Shown in pieces: positions 1 through 11,816 of a DNA stretch of 64,000 nucleotides (its first letter is position 1; every line of letters begins with the position of its first letter). Both the position numbers and the translations under genes were made by a program. The notes below the pieces were generated by a model. That model saw only the letters and a list, made by a program, of their open reading frames with translations. It made no database searches and had not been told where the DNA came from. The DNA comes from Vespa crabro (lineage: Eukaryota > Arthropoda > Insecta > Hymenoptera > Vespidae). Location: the NCBI RefSeq assembly GCF_910589235.1, contig NW_025813664.1:186001-250000 (forward strand), given 5' to 3'.

Positions 1-221
1 ATCTCGTTCAATTTCAATGATTTTATATTCTATCGATGCAGAATAAAGAATATAACAAGAATATAACGTTTTTACTATGTTTAAATACGCGTTTTCATAT
101 GATAATTGTCGAAAAACGTAATCGACATACGCGAATTTCGGTATATGCGAAGATAAAATCGTGAAATCTTTAATAATACTTGTGCCACAGTTAGAAAAAT
201 GTTACCAATCGATTCAGAACA
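1..221. repeat. Partial satellite unit at left edge
   Basis: These bases correspond to monomer positions 121-341. They match the consensus and are in register with the first complete unit at 222, so the array extends to the left of the window. Confidence 0.97.
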
Positions 222-1079
222 TTGCATTTCATAAGATCAAACATCTATTTTATATTGGAATCAAAGTTTTTAACATTCTTTCATATCGTATATACGATTT
301 TTCGCTCATATACGCGTATCGTCGAAAAACGAAAACTTGAAATCTCGTTCAATTTCAATGATTTTATATTCTATCGATGCAGAATAAAGAATATAACAAG
401 AATATAACGTTTTTACTATGTTTAAATACGCGTTTTCATATGATAATTGTCGAAAAACGTAATCGACATACGCGAATTTCGGTATATGCGAAGATAAAAT
501 CGTGAAATCTTTAATAATACTTGTGCCACAGTTAGAAAAATGTTACCAATCGATTCAGAACATAGCATTTCATAAGATCAAACATCTATTTTATATTGGA
601 ATCAAAGTTTTTAACATTCTTTCATATCGTATATACGATTTTTCGCTCATATACGCGTATCGTCGAAAAACGAAAACTTGAAATCTCGTTCAATTTCAAT
701 GATTTTATATTCTATCGATGCAGAATAAAGAATATAACAAGAATATAACGTTTTTACTATGTTTAAATACGCGTTTTCATATGATAATTGTCGAAAAACG
801 TAATCGACATACGCGAATTTCGGTATATGCGAAGATAAAATCGTGAAATCTTTAATAATACTTGTGCCACAGTTAGAAAAATGTTACCAATCGATTCAGA
901 ACATTGCATTTCATAAGATCAAACATCTATTTTATATTGGAATCAAAGTTTTTAACATTCTTTCATATCGTATATACGATTTTTCGCTCATATACGCGTA
1001 TCGTCGAAAAACGAAAACTTGAAATCTCGTTCAATTTCAATGATTTTATATTCTATCGATGCAGAATAAAGAATATAAC

Positions 1080-2500
1080 AAGAATATAAGGTTTTTACTA
1101 TGTTTAAATACGCGTTTTCATATGAGAATTGTCGAAAAACGTAATCGACATACGCGAATTTCGGTATATGCGAAGATAAAATCGTGAAATCTTTAATAAT
1201 ACTTGTGCCACAGTTAGAAAAATGTTACCAATCGATTCAGAACATTGCATTTCATAAGATCAAACATCTATTTTATATTGGAATCAAAGTTTTTAACATT
1301 CTTTCATATCGTATATACGATTTTTCGCTCATATACGCGTATCGTCGAAAAACGAAAACTTGAAATCTCGTTCAATTTCAATGATTTTATATTCTATCGA
1401 TGCAGAATAAAGAATATAACAAGAATATAACGTTTTTACTATGTTTAAATACGCGTTTTCATATGATAATTGTCGAAAAACGTAATCGACATACGCGAAT
1501 TTCGGTATATGCGAAGATAAAATCGTGAAATCTTTAATAATACTTGTGCCACAGTTAGAAAAATGTTACCAATCGATTCAGAACATTGCATTTCATAAGA
1601 TCAAACATCTATTTTATATTGGAATGAAAGTTTTTAACATTCTTTCATATCGTATATACGATTTTTCGCTCATATACGCGTATCGTCGAAAAACGAAAAC
1701 TTGAAATCTCGTTCAATTTCAATGATTTTATATTCTATCGATGCAGAATAAAGAATATAACAGGAATATAACGTTTTTACTATGTTTAAATACGCGTTTT
1801 CATATGATAATTGTCGAAAAACGTAATCGACATACGCGAATTTCGGTATATGCGAAGATAAAATCGTGAAATCTTTAATAATACTTGTGCCACAGTTAGA
1901 AAAATGTTACCAATCGATTCAGAACATTTCATTTCATAAGATCAAACATCTATTTTATATTGGAATCAAAGTTTTTAACATTCTTTCATATCGTATATAC
2001 GATTTTTCGCTCATATACGCGTATCGTCGAAAAACGAAAACTTGAAATCTCGTTCAATTTCAATGATTTTATATTCTATCGATGCAGAATAAAGAATATA
2101 ACAAGAATATAACGTTTTTACTATGTTTAAATACGCGTTTTCATATGATAATTGTCGAAAAACGTAATCGACATACGCGAATTTCGGTATATGCGAAGAT
2201 AAAATCGTGAAATCTTTAATAATACTTGTGCCACAGTTAGAAAAATGTTACCAATCGATTCAGAACATTGCATTTCATAAGATCAAACATCTATTTTATA
2301 TTGGAATCAAAGTTTTTAACATTCTTTCATATCGTATATACGATTTTTCGCTCATATACGCGTATCGTCGAAAAACGAAAACTTGAAATCTCGTTCAATT
2401 TCAATGATTTTATATTCTATCGATGCAGAATAAAGAATATAACAAGAATATAAGGTTTTTACTATGTTTAAATACGCGTTTTCATATGAGAATTGTCGAA
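1080..2500. repeat. 4-monomer-spaced variant pair, left end
   Basis: The linked variants ATAAGGTTTTT and ATGAGAATTG occur together near 1087-1127 and again near 2451-2491, 1364 bp (exactly four monomers) apart, and not in the three units between. This indicates a local duplication or exchange in a 4-monomer register. Confidence 0.75.
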
Positions 2501-4035
2501 AAACGTAATCGACATACGCGAATTTCGGTATATGCGAAGATAAAACCGTGAAATCTTTAATAATATTTGTGCCACAGTTAGAAAAATGTTACCAATCGAT
2601 TCAGAACATTGCATTTCATAAGATGAAACATCTATTTTATATTGGAATCAAAGTTTTTAACATTCTTTCATATCGTATATACGATTTTTCGCTCATATAC
2701 GCGTATCGTCGAAAAACGAAAACTTGAAATCTCGTTCAATTTCAATGATTCTATATTCTATCGATGCAGAATAAAGAATATAACATGAATATAACGTTTT
2801 TACTATGTTTAAATACGCGTTTTCATATGATAATTGTCGAAAAACGTAATCGACATACGCGAATTTCGGTATATGCGAAGATAAAATCGTGAAATCTTTA
2901 ATAATACTTGTGCCACAGTTAGAAAAATGTTACCAATCGATTCAGAACATTGCATTTCATAAGATCAAACATCTATTTTATATTGGAATCAAAGTTTTTA
3001 ACATTCATTCATATCGTATATACGATTTTTCGCTCATATACGCGTATCGTCGAAAAACGAAAACTTGAAATCTCGTTCAATTTCAATGATTTTATATTCT
3101 ATCGATGCAGAATAAAGAATATAACAAGAATATAACGTTTTTACTATGTTTAAATACGCGTTTTCATATGATAATTGTCGAAAAACGTAATCGACATACG
3201 CGAATTTCGGTATATGCGAAGATAATATCGTGAAATCTTTAATAATACTTGTGCCACAGTTAGAAAAATGTTACCAATCGATTCAGAACATTGCATTTCA
3301 TAAGATCAAACATCTATTTTATATTGGAATCAAAGTTTTTAACATTCTTTCATATCGTATATACGATTTTTCGCTCATATACGCGTATCGTCGAAAAACG
3401 AAAACTTGAAATCTCGTTCAATTTCAATGATTTTATATTCTATCGATGCAGAATAAAGAATATAACAAGAATATAACGTTTTTACTATGTTTAAATACGC
3501 GTTTTCATATGATAATTGTCGAAAAACCTAATCGACATACGCGAATTTCGGTATATGCGAAGATAAAATCGTGAAATCTTTAATAATACTTGTGCCACAG
3601 TTAGAAAAATGTTACCAATCGATTCAGAACATTGCATTTCATAAGATCAAACATCTATTTTATATTGGAATCAAAGTTTTTAACATTCTTTCATATCGTA
3701 TATACGATTTTTCGCTCATATCCGCGTATCGTCGAAAAACGAAAACTTGAAATCTCGTTCAATTTCAATGATTTTATATTCTATCGATGCAGAATAAAGA
3801 ATATAACAAGAATATAACGTTTTTACTATGTTTAAATACGCGTTTTCATATGATAATTGTCGAAAAACGTAATCGACATACGCGAATTTCGGTATATGCG
3901 AAGATAAAATCGTGAAATCTTTAATAATACTTGTGCCACAGTTAGAAAAATGTTACCAATCGATTCAGAACATTGCATTTCATAAGATCAAACATCTATT
4001 TTATATTGGAATCAAAGTTTTTAACATTCTTTCAT

Positions 4036-4080
4036 ATCGTATATACGATTTTTCGCTCATATACGCGTATCGTCGAAAAA
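4036..4080. other. Dyad-rich core of the monomer (positions 64-108)
   Basis: Shown in the consensus copy and present in nearly all units. It contains the perfect 14 bp palindrome ATCGTATATACGAT (positions 64-77, here 4036-4049), the perfect 10 bp palindrome ATACGCGTAT (89-98, here 4061-4070), and an inverted pair TTTTTCG (77-83) / CGAAAAA (102-108) whose centre lies within one base of the second palindrome. The nesting could allow a cruciform or hairpin. The recurrent 53 bp and 7 bp deletions, and the T-tract insertion at 23252's unit, fall in or start from this core. A protein-binding role is possible but not shown. Confidence 0.85.
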
Positions 4081-4213
4081 CGAAAACTTGAAATCTCGTT
4101 CAATTTCAATGATTTTATATTCTATCGATGCAGAATAAAGAATATAACAAGAATATAACGTTTTTACTATGTTTAAATACGCGTTTTCATATGATAATTG
4201 TCGAAAAACGTAA
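4061..4213. repeat. Internal diverged duplication inside the monomer
   Basis: The block ATACGCGT followed by ATCGTCGAAAAACG (positions 89-110) recurs at 205-238 as ATACGCGT, a 12 bp insertion (213-224, containing palindrome TCATATGA), then ATTGTCGAAAAACG. Apart from the insertion only one base differs over 22 bp. A third ATACGCG occurs at 247-253. This suggests that the 341 bp unit grew partly by internal duplication; chance is unlikely for the 11 bp identical core plus the co-linear ATACGCGT. Confidence 0.7.
4138..4159. repeat. 11 bp exact tandem duplication within the monomer
   Basis: AAGAATATAAC occurs twice back to back at monomer positions 166-176 and 177-187. It is present in nearly every unit, with occasional changes in the first or second copy, such as ATAATGAATATAAC in one variant class and loss of the following CG in another. 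Confidence 0.9.
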
Positions 4214-4219
4214 TCGACA
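4199..4219. other. Short hairpin TGTCGA / TCGACA in the monomer
   Basis: Monomer positions 227-232 and 242-247 form a perfect 6 bp inverted repeat with a 9-base loop. Stem length is modest and could arise by chance. Several variants hit it: GTCTAAA at about 11365 and 11706, and CTTAATCTAC at about 7963 and 9327, so it is not strictly conserved. Confidence 0.5.
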
Positions 4220-4870
4220 TACGCGAATTTCGGTATATGCGAAGATAAAATCGTGAAATCTTTAATAATACTTGTGCCACAGTTAGAAAAATGTTACCAA
4301 TCGATTCAGAACATTGCATTTCATAAGATCAAACATCTATTTTATATTGGAATCAAAGTTTTTAACATTCTTTCATATCGTATATACGATTTTTCGCTCA
4401 TATACGCGTATCGTCGAAAAACGAAAACTTGAAATCTCGTTCAATTTCAATGATTTTATATTCTATCGATGCAGAATAAAGAATATAACAAGAATATAAC
4501 GTTTTTACTATGTTTAAATACGCGTTTTCATATGATAATTGTCGAAAAACGTAATCGACATACGCGAATTTCGGTATATGCGAAGATAAAATCGTGAAAT
4601 CTTTAATAATACTTGTGCCACAGTTAGAAAAATGTTACCAATCGATTCAGAACATTGCATTTCATAAGATCAAACATCTATTTTATATTGGAATCAAAGT
4701 TTTTAACATTCTTTCATATCGTATATACGATTTTTCGCTCATATACGCGTATCGTCGAAAAACGAAAACTTGAAATCTCGTTCAATTTCAATGATTTTAT
4801 ATTCTATCGATGCAGAATAAAGAATATAACAAGAATATAACGTTTTTACTATGTTTAAATACGCGTTTTC

Positions 4871-5079
4871 TTATGATAATTATCGAAAAACGTAATCGAC
4901 ATACGCGAATTTAGGTATATGCGAAGATAAAATCGTGAAATCTTTAATAATACTTGTGCCACAGTTAGAAAAATGTTACCAAACGATTCAGAACATTGCA
5001 TTTCATAAGATCAAACATCTATTTTATATTGAAATCAAAGTTTTTAACATTCTTTCATATCGTATATACGATTTTTCGG
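4871..5079. repeat. Locally diverged satellite segment
   Basis: Six substitutions relative to consensus fall within 209 bp: at 4871 (A>T), 4882 (G>A), 4913 (C>A), 4983 (T>A), 5032 (G>A) and 5079 (C>G). This is the densest cluster of changes I saw. Surrounding units are near-consensus. It may be an older or less homogenised piece, or a patch of lower assembly accuracy. Confidence 0.75.
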
Positions 5080-7382
5080 TCATATACGCGTATCGTCGAA
5101 AAACGAAAACTTGAAATCTCGTTCAATTTCAATGATTTTATATTCTATCGATGCAGAATAAAGAATATAACAAGAATATAACGTTTTTACTATGTTTAAA
5201 TACGCGTTTTCATATGATAATTGTCGAAAAACCTAATCGACATACGCGAATTTCGGTATATGCGAAGATAAAATCGTGAAATCTTTAATAATACTTGTGC
5301 CACAGTTAGAAAAATGTTACCAATCGATTCAGAACATTGCATTTCATAAGATCAAACATCTATTTTATATTGGAATCAAAGTTTTTAACATTCTTTCATA
5401 TCGTATATACGATTTTTCGCTCATATACGCGTATCGTCGAAAAACGAAAACTTGAAATCTCGTTCAATTTCAATGATTTTATATTCTATCGATGCAGAAT
5501 AAAGAATATAACAAGAATATAACGTTTTTACTATGTTTAAATACGCGTTTTCATATGATAATTGTCGAAAAACGTAATCGACATACGCGAATTTCGGTAT
5601 ATGCGAAGATAAAATCGTGAAATCTTTAATAATACTTGTGCCACAGTTAGAAAAATGTTACCAATCGATTCAGAACATTGCATTTCATAAGATCAAACAT
5701 CTATTTTATATTGGAATCAAAGTTTTTAACATTCTTTCATATCGTATATACGATTTTTCGCTCATATACGCGTATCGTCGAAAAACGAAAACTTGAAATC
5801 TCGTTCAATTTCAATGATTTTATATTCTATCGATGCAGAATAAAGAATATAACAAGAATATAACGTTTTTACTATGTTTAAATACGCGTTTTCATATGAT
5901 AATTGTCGAAAAACGTAATCGACATACGCGAATTTCGGTATATGCGAAGATAAAATCGTGAAATCTTTAATAATACTTGTGCCACAGTTAGAAAAATGTT
6001 ACCAATCGATTCAGAACATTGCATTTCATAAGATCAAACATCTATTTTATATTGGAATCAAAGTTTTTAACATTCTTTCATATCGTATATATGATTTTTC
6101 GCTCATATACGCGTATCGTCGAAAAACGAAAACTTGAAATCTCGTTCAATTTCAATGATTTTATATTCTATCGATGCAGAATAAAGAATATAACAAGAAT
6201 ATAACGTTTTTACTATGTTTAAATACGCGTTTTCATATGATAATTGTCGAAAAACGTAATCGACATACGCGAATTTCGGTATATGCGAAGATAAAATCGT
6301 GAAATCTTTAATAATACTTGTGCCACAGTTAGAAAAATGTTACCAATCGATTCAGAACATTGCATTTCATAAGATCAAACATCTATTTTATATTGGAACC
6401 AAAGTTTTTAACATTCATTCATATCGTATATACGATTTTTCGCTCATATACGCGTATCGTCGAAAAACGAAAACTTGAAATCTCGTTCAATTTCAATGAT
6501 TTTATATTCTATCGATGCAGAATAAAGAATATAACAAGAATATAACGTTTTTACTATGTTTAAATACGCGTTTTCATATGATAATTGTCGAAAAACGTAA
6601 TCGACATAAGCGAATTTCGGTATATGCGAAGATAAAATCGTGAAATCTTTAATAATACTTGTGCCACAGTTAGAAAAATGTTACCAATCGATTCAGAACA
6701 TTGCATTTCATAAGATCAAACATCTATTTTATATTGGAATCAAAGTTTTTAACATTCTTTCATATCGTATATACGATTTTTCGCTCATATACGCGTATCG
6801 TCGAAAAACGAAAACTTGAAATCTCGTTCAATTTCAATGATTTTATATTCTATCGATGCAGAATAAAGAATATAACAAGAATATAACGTTTTTACTATGT
6901 TTAAATACGCGTTTTCATATGATAATTGTCGAAAAACGTAATCGACATACGCGAATTTCGGTATATGCGAAGATAAAATCGTGAAATCTTTAATAATACT
7001 TGTGCCACAGTTAGAAAAATGTTACCAATCGATTCAGAACATTGCATTTCATAAGATCAAACATCTATTTTATATTGGAATCAAAGTTTTTAACATTCTT
7101 TCATATCGTATATACGATTTTTCGCTCATATACGCGTATCGTCGAAAAACGAAAACTTGAAATCTCGTTCAATTTCAATGATTTTATATTCTATCGATGC
7201 AGAATAAAGAATATAACAAGAATATAACGTTTTTACTATGTTTAAATACGCGTTTTCATATGATAATTGTCGAAAAACGTAATCGACATACGCGAATTTC
7301 GGTATATGCGAAGATAAAATCGTGAAATCTTTAATAATACTTGTGCCACAGTTAGAAAAATGTTACCAATCGATTCAGAACA

Positions 7383-9428
7383 TTGCATTTCATAAGATCA
7401 AACATCTATTTTATATTGGAATCAAAGTTTTTAACATTCTTTCATATCGTATATACGATTTTTCGCTCATGTACGCGTATCGTCGAAAAACGAAAACTTG
7501 AAATCTCGTTCAATTTCAATGATTTTATATTCTATCGATGCAGAATAAAGAATATAACAAGAATATAACGTTTTTACTATGTTTAAATACGCGTTTTCAT
7601 ATGATAATTGTCGAAAAACGTAATCGACATACGCGAATTTCGGTATATGCGAAGATAAAATCGTGAATTCTTTAATAATACTTGTGCCACAGTTAGAAAA
7701 ATGTTACCAATCGATTCAGAACATTGCATTTCATAAGATCAAACATCTATTTTATATTGGAATCAAAGTTTTTAACATTCTTTCATATCGTATATACGAT
7801 TTTTCGCTCATATACGCGTATCGTCGAAAAACGAAAACTTGAAATCTCGTTCAATTTCAATGATTTTATATTCTATCGATGCAGAATAAAGAATATAACA
7901 AGAATATAACGTTTTTACTATGTTTAAATACGCGTTTTCATATGATAATTGTCGAAAAACTTAATCTACATACGCGAATTTCGGTATATGCGAAGATAAA
8001 ATCGTGAAATCTTTAATAATACTTGTGCCACAGTTAGAAAAATGTTACCAATCGATTCAGAACATTGCATTTCATAAGATCAAACATCTATTTTATATTG
8101 GAATCAAAGTTTTTAACATTCTTTCATATCGTATATACGATTTTTCGCTCATATACGCGTATCGTCGAAAAACGAAAACTTGAAATCTCGTTCAATTTCA
8201 ATGATTTTATATTCTATCGATGCAGAATAAAGAATATAACAAGAATATAACGTTTTTACTATGTTTAAATACGCGTTTTCATATGATAATTGTCGAAAAA
8301 CGTAATCGACATACGCGAATTTCGGTATATGCGAAGATAAAATCGTGAAATCTTTAATAATACTTGTGCCACAGTTAGAAAAATGTTACCAATCGATTCA
8401 GAACATTGCATTTCATAAGATCAAACATCTATTTTATATTGGAATCAAAGTTTTTAACATTCTTTCATATCGTATATACGATTTGTCGCTCATATACGCG
8501 TATCGTCGAAAAACGAAAAGTTGAAATCTCGTTCAATTTCATTGATTTTATATTCTATCGATGCAGAATAAAGAATATAACAAGAATATAACGTTTTTAC
8601 TATGTTTAAATACGCGTTTTCATATGATAATTGTCGAAAAACGTAATCGACATACGCGAATTTCGGTATATGCGAAGATAAAATCGTGAAATCTTTAATA
8701 ATACTTGTGCCACAGTTAGAAAAATGTTACCAATCGATTCAGAACATTGCATTTCATAAGATCAAACATCTATTTTATATTGGAATCAAAGTTTTTAACA
8801 TTCTTTCATATCGTATATACGATTTTTCGCTCATGTACGCGTATCGTCGAAAAACGAAAACTTGAAATCTCGTTCAATTTCAATGATTTTATATTCTATC
8901 GATGCAGAATAAAGAATATAACAAGAATATAACGTTTTTACTATGTTTAAATACGCGTTTTCATATGATAATTGTCGAAAAACGTAATCGACATACGCGA
9001 ATTTCGGTATATGCGAAGATAAAATCGTGAAATCTTTAATAATACTTGTGCCACAGTTAGAAAAATGTTACCAATCGATTCAGAACATTGCATTTCATAA
9101 GATCAAACATCTATTTTATATTGGAATCAAAGTTTTTAACATTCTTTCATATCGTATATACGATTTTTCGCTCATATACGCGTATCGTCGAAAAACGAAA
9201 ACTTGAAATCTCGTTCAATTTCAATGATTTTATATTCTATCGATGCAGAATAAAGAATATAACAAGAATATAACGTTTTTACTATGTTTAAATACGCGTT
9301 TTCATATGATAATTGTCGAAAAACTTAATCTACATACGCGAATTACGGTATATGCGAAGATAAAATCGTGAAATCTTTAATAATACTTGTGCCACAGTTA
9401 GAAAAATGTTACCAATCGATTCAGAACA
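7383..9428. repeat. 4-monomer duplication: CATGTACG and CTTAATCTAC units
   Basis: The unit at 7383 has CATGTACG and is followed by a unit ending with the double change CTTAATCTAC (near 7963). The same ordered pair recurs at 8747 and 9088 (near 9327), 1364 bp downstream. The two separate G>T changes within one 10 bp stretch make independent origin unlikely. The CATGTACG variant alone reappears at 14832, 18 monomers after 8747. Confidence 0.8.
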
Positions 9429-10110
9429 TTGCATTTCATAAGATCAAACATCTATTTTATATTGGAATCAAAGATTTTAACATTCTTTCATATCGTATAT
9501 ACGATTTTTCGCTCATATACGCGTATCGTCGAAAAACGAAAACTTGAAATCTCGTTCAATTTCAATGATTTTATATTCTATCGATGCAGAATGAAGAATA
9601 TAACAAGAATATAACGTTTTTACTATGTTTAAATACGCGTTTTCATATGATAATTGTCGAAAAACGTAATCGACATACGCGAATTTCGGTATATGCGAAG
9701 ATAAAATCGTGAAATCTTTAATAATACTTGTGCCACAGTTAGAAAAATGTTACCAATCGATTCAGAACATTGCATTTCCTAAGATCAAACATCTATTTTA
9801 TATTGGAATCAAAGTTTTTAACATTCTTTCATATCGTATATACGATTTTTCGCTCATATACGCGTATCGTCGAAAAACGAAAACTTGAAATCTCGTTCAA
9901 TTTCAATGATTTTATATTCTATCGATGCAGAATAAAGAATATAACAAGAATATAACGTTTTTACTATGTTTAAATACGCGTTTTCATATGATAATTGTCG
10001 AAAAACGTAATCGACATACGCGAATTTCGGTATATGCGAAGATAAAATCGTGAAATCTTTAATAATACTTGTGCCACAGTTAGAAAAATGTTACCAATCG
10101 ATTCAGAACA

Positions 10111-10452
10111 TTGCATTTCATAAGATCAAACATCTATTTTATATTGGAATCAAAGTTTTTAACATTCTTTCATATCGTATATACGATTTTTCGCTCATAT
10201 ACGCGTATCGTCGAAAAACGAAAACTTGAAATCTCGTTCAATTTCAATGATTTTATATTCTATCGATGCAGAATAAAGAATATAACAAGAATATAACGTT
10301 TTTACTATGTTTAAATACGCGTTTTCATATGATAATTGTCGAAAAAACGTAATCGACATACGCGAATTTCGGTATATGCGAAGATAAAATCGTGAAATCT
10401 TTAATAATACTTGTGCCACAGTTAGAAAAATGTTACCAATCGATTCAGAACA
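10111..10452. repeat. 342 bp monomer with extra A
   Basis: The A-tract in GTCGAAAAACG has six A instead of five at 10342-10347. The same insertion recurs at about 19101-19106 in the unit starting 18870, 26 monomers downstream. Being a homopolymer change, it could also be a sequencing error; recurrence favours neither strongly. Confidence 0.75.
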
Positions 10453-11134
10453 TTGCATTTCATAAGATCAAACATCTATTTTATATTGGAATCAAAGTTT
10501 TTAACATTCTTTCATATCGTATATACGATTTTTCGCTCATATACGCGTATCGTCGAAAAACGAAAACTTGAAATCTCGTTCAATTTCAATGATTTTATAT
10601 TCTATCGATGCAGAATAAAGAATATAACAAGAATATAACGTTTTTACTATGTTTAAATACGCGTTTTCATATGATAATTGTCGAAAAACGTAATCGACAT
10701 ACGCGAATTTCGGTATATGCGAAGATAAAATCGTGAAATCTTTAATAATACTTGTGCCACAGTTAGAAAAATGTTACCAATCGATTCAGAACATTGCATT
10801 TCATAAGATCAAACATCTATTTTATATTGGAATCAAAGTTTTTAACATTCTTCCATATCGTATATACGATTTTTCGCTCATATACGCGTATCGTCGAAAA
10901 ACGAAAACTTGAAATCTCGTTCAATTTCAATGATTTTATATTCTATCGATGCAGAATAAAGAATATAACAAGAATATAACGTTTTTACTATGTTTAAATA
11001 CGCGTTTTCATATGATAATTGTCGAAAAACGTAATCGACATACGCGAATTTCGGTATATGCGAAGATAAAATCGTGAAATCTTTAATAATACTTGTGCCA
11101 CAGTTAGAAAAATGTTACCAATCGATTCAGAACA

Positions 11135-11816
11135 TTGCATTTCATAAGATCAAACATCTATTTTATATTGGAATCAAAGTTTTTAACATTCTTTCACATC
11201 GTATATACGATTTTTCGCTCATATACGCGTATCGTCGAAAAACGAAAACTTGAAATCTCGTTCAATTTCAATGATTTTATATTCTATCGATGCAGAATAA
11301 AGAATATAACAAGAATATAACGTTTTTACTATGTTTAAATACGCGTTTTCATATGATAATTGTCTAAAAACGTAATCGACATACGCGAATTTCGGTATAT
11401 GCGAAGATAAAATCGTGAAATCTTTAATAATACTTGTGCCACAGTTAGAAAAATGTTACCAATCGATTCAGAACATTGCATTTCATAAGATCAAACATCT
11501 ATTTTATATTGGAATCAAAGTTTTTAACATTCTTTCACATCGTATATACGATTTTTCGCTCATATACGCGTATCGTCGAAAAACGAAAACTTGAAATCTC
11601 GTTCAATTTCAATGATTTTATATTCTATCGATGCAGAATAAAGAATATAACAAGAATATAACGTTTTTACTATGTTTAAATACGCGTTTTCATATGATAA
11701 TTGTCTAAAAACGTAATCGACATACGCGAATTTCGGTATATGCGAAGATAAAATCGTGAAATCTTTAATAATACTTGTGCCACAGTTAGAAAAATGTTAC
11801 CAATCGATTCAGAACA
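11135..11816. repeat. Single-monomer duplication (two identical variant units)
   Basis: Adjacent units at 11135 and 11476 share two private variants, TTTCACATCG (for TTTCATATCG) and TTGTCTAAAA (for TTGTCGAAAA). The neighbour on either side lacks both. The simplest reading is duplication of one monomer by unequal exchange or slippage in a one-monomer register. Confidence 0.85.

Larger units (their letters stand above)
3973..4313. repeat. Representative consensus monomer (341 bp)
   Basis: This copy matches the form most often seen across the window and serves as reference for monomer positions used here. Composition counted by hand is 52 C and 46 G (28.7% G+C), with 22 CpG but only 8 GpC. It contains two ATCGAT sites (positions 152-157 and 328-333), two ACGCGT sites (91-96 and 207-212) and one CATATG (216-221). 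Because 341 is not a multiple of three, reading frames rotate from copy to copy, and every frame meets stops, so it has no coding capacity of note. The strand is arbitrary. Confidence 0.95.

Noticed and set aside
222..407. 61-residue open reading frame repeated in most monomers on the + strand
   Set aside because: It starts at TTG, not ATG, is present only because the array is uniform, and is broken freely: start lost at 563 (TAG) and 1927 (TTC), stops at 1586 and 2609, frameshifts at 20234, 20576 and 23252. No ribosome-binding or splice context, no recognisable domain, and no sign of synonymous-site bias. A repeat shadow, not a gene.
4063..4068. ACGCGT (MluI-box-like) and ATCGAT (near-DRE) motifs as regulatory sites
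   Set aside because: Six-base palindromes rich in CpG are expected in a monomer with 22 CpGs; there is no gene to regulate and no further support.
4144..4200. TATA-like promoter within the monomer
   Set aside because: TATA and AATATAA strings are everywhere in 71% AT sequence; no initiator or transcript evidence is visible, so no promoter is called, although satellite transcription cannot be excluded.
10195..10458. 87-residue frame on the - strand, also at 18954-19217
   Set aside because: Created only by the extra A in the A-tract, which joins two frames of the satellite. Both copies are the same artefact.
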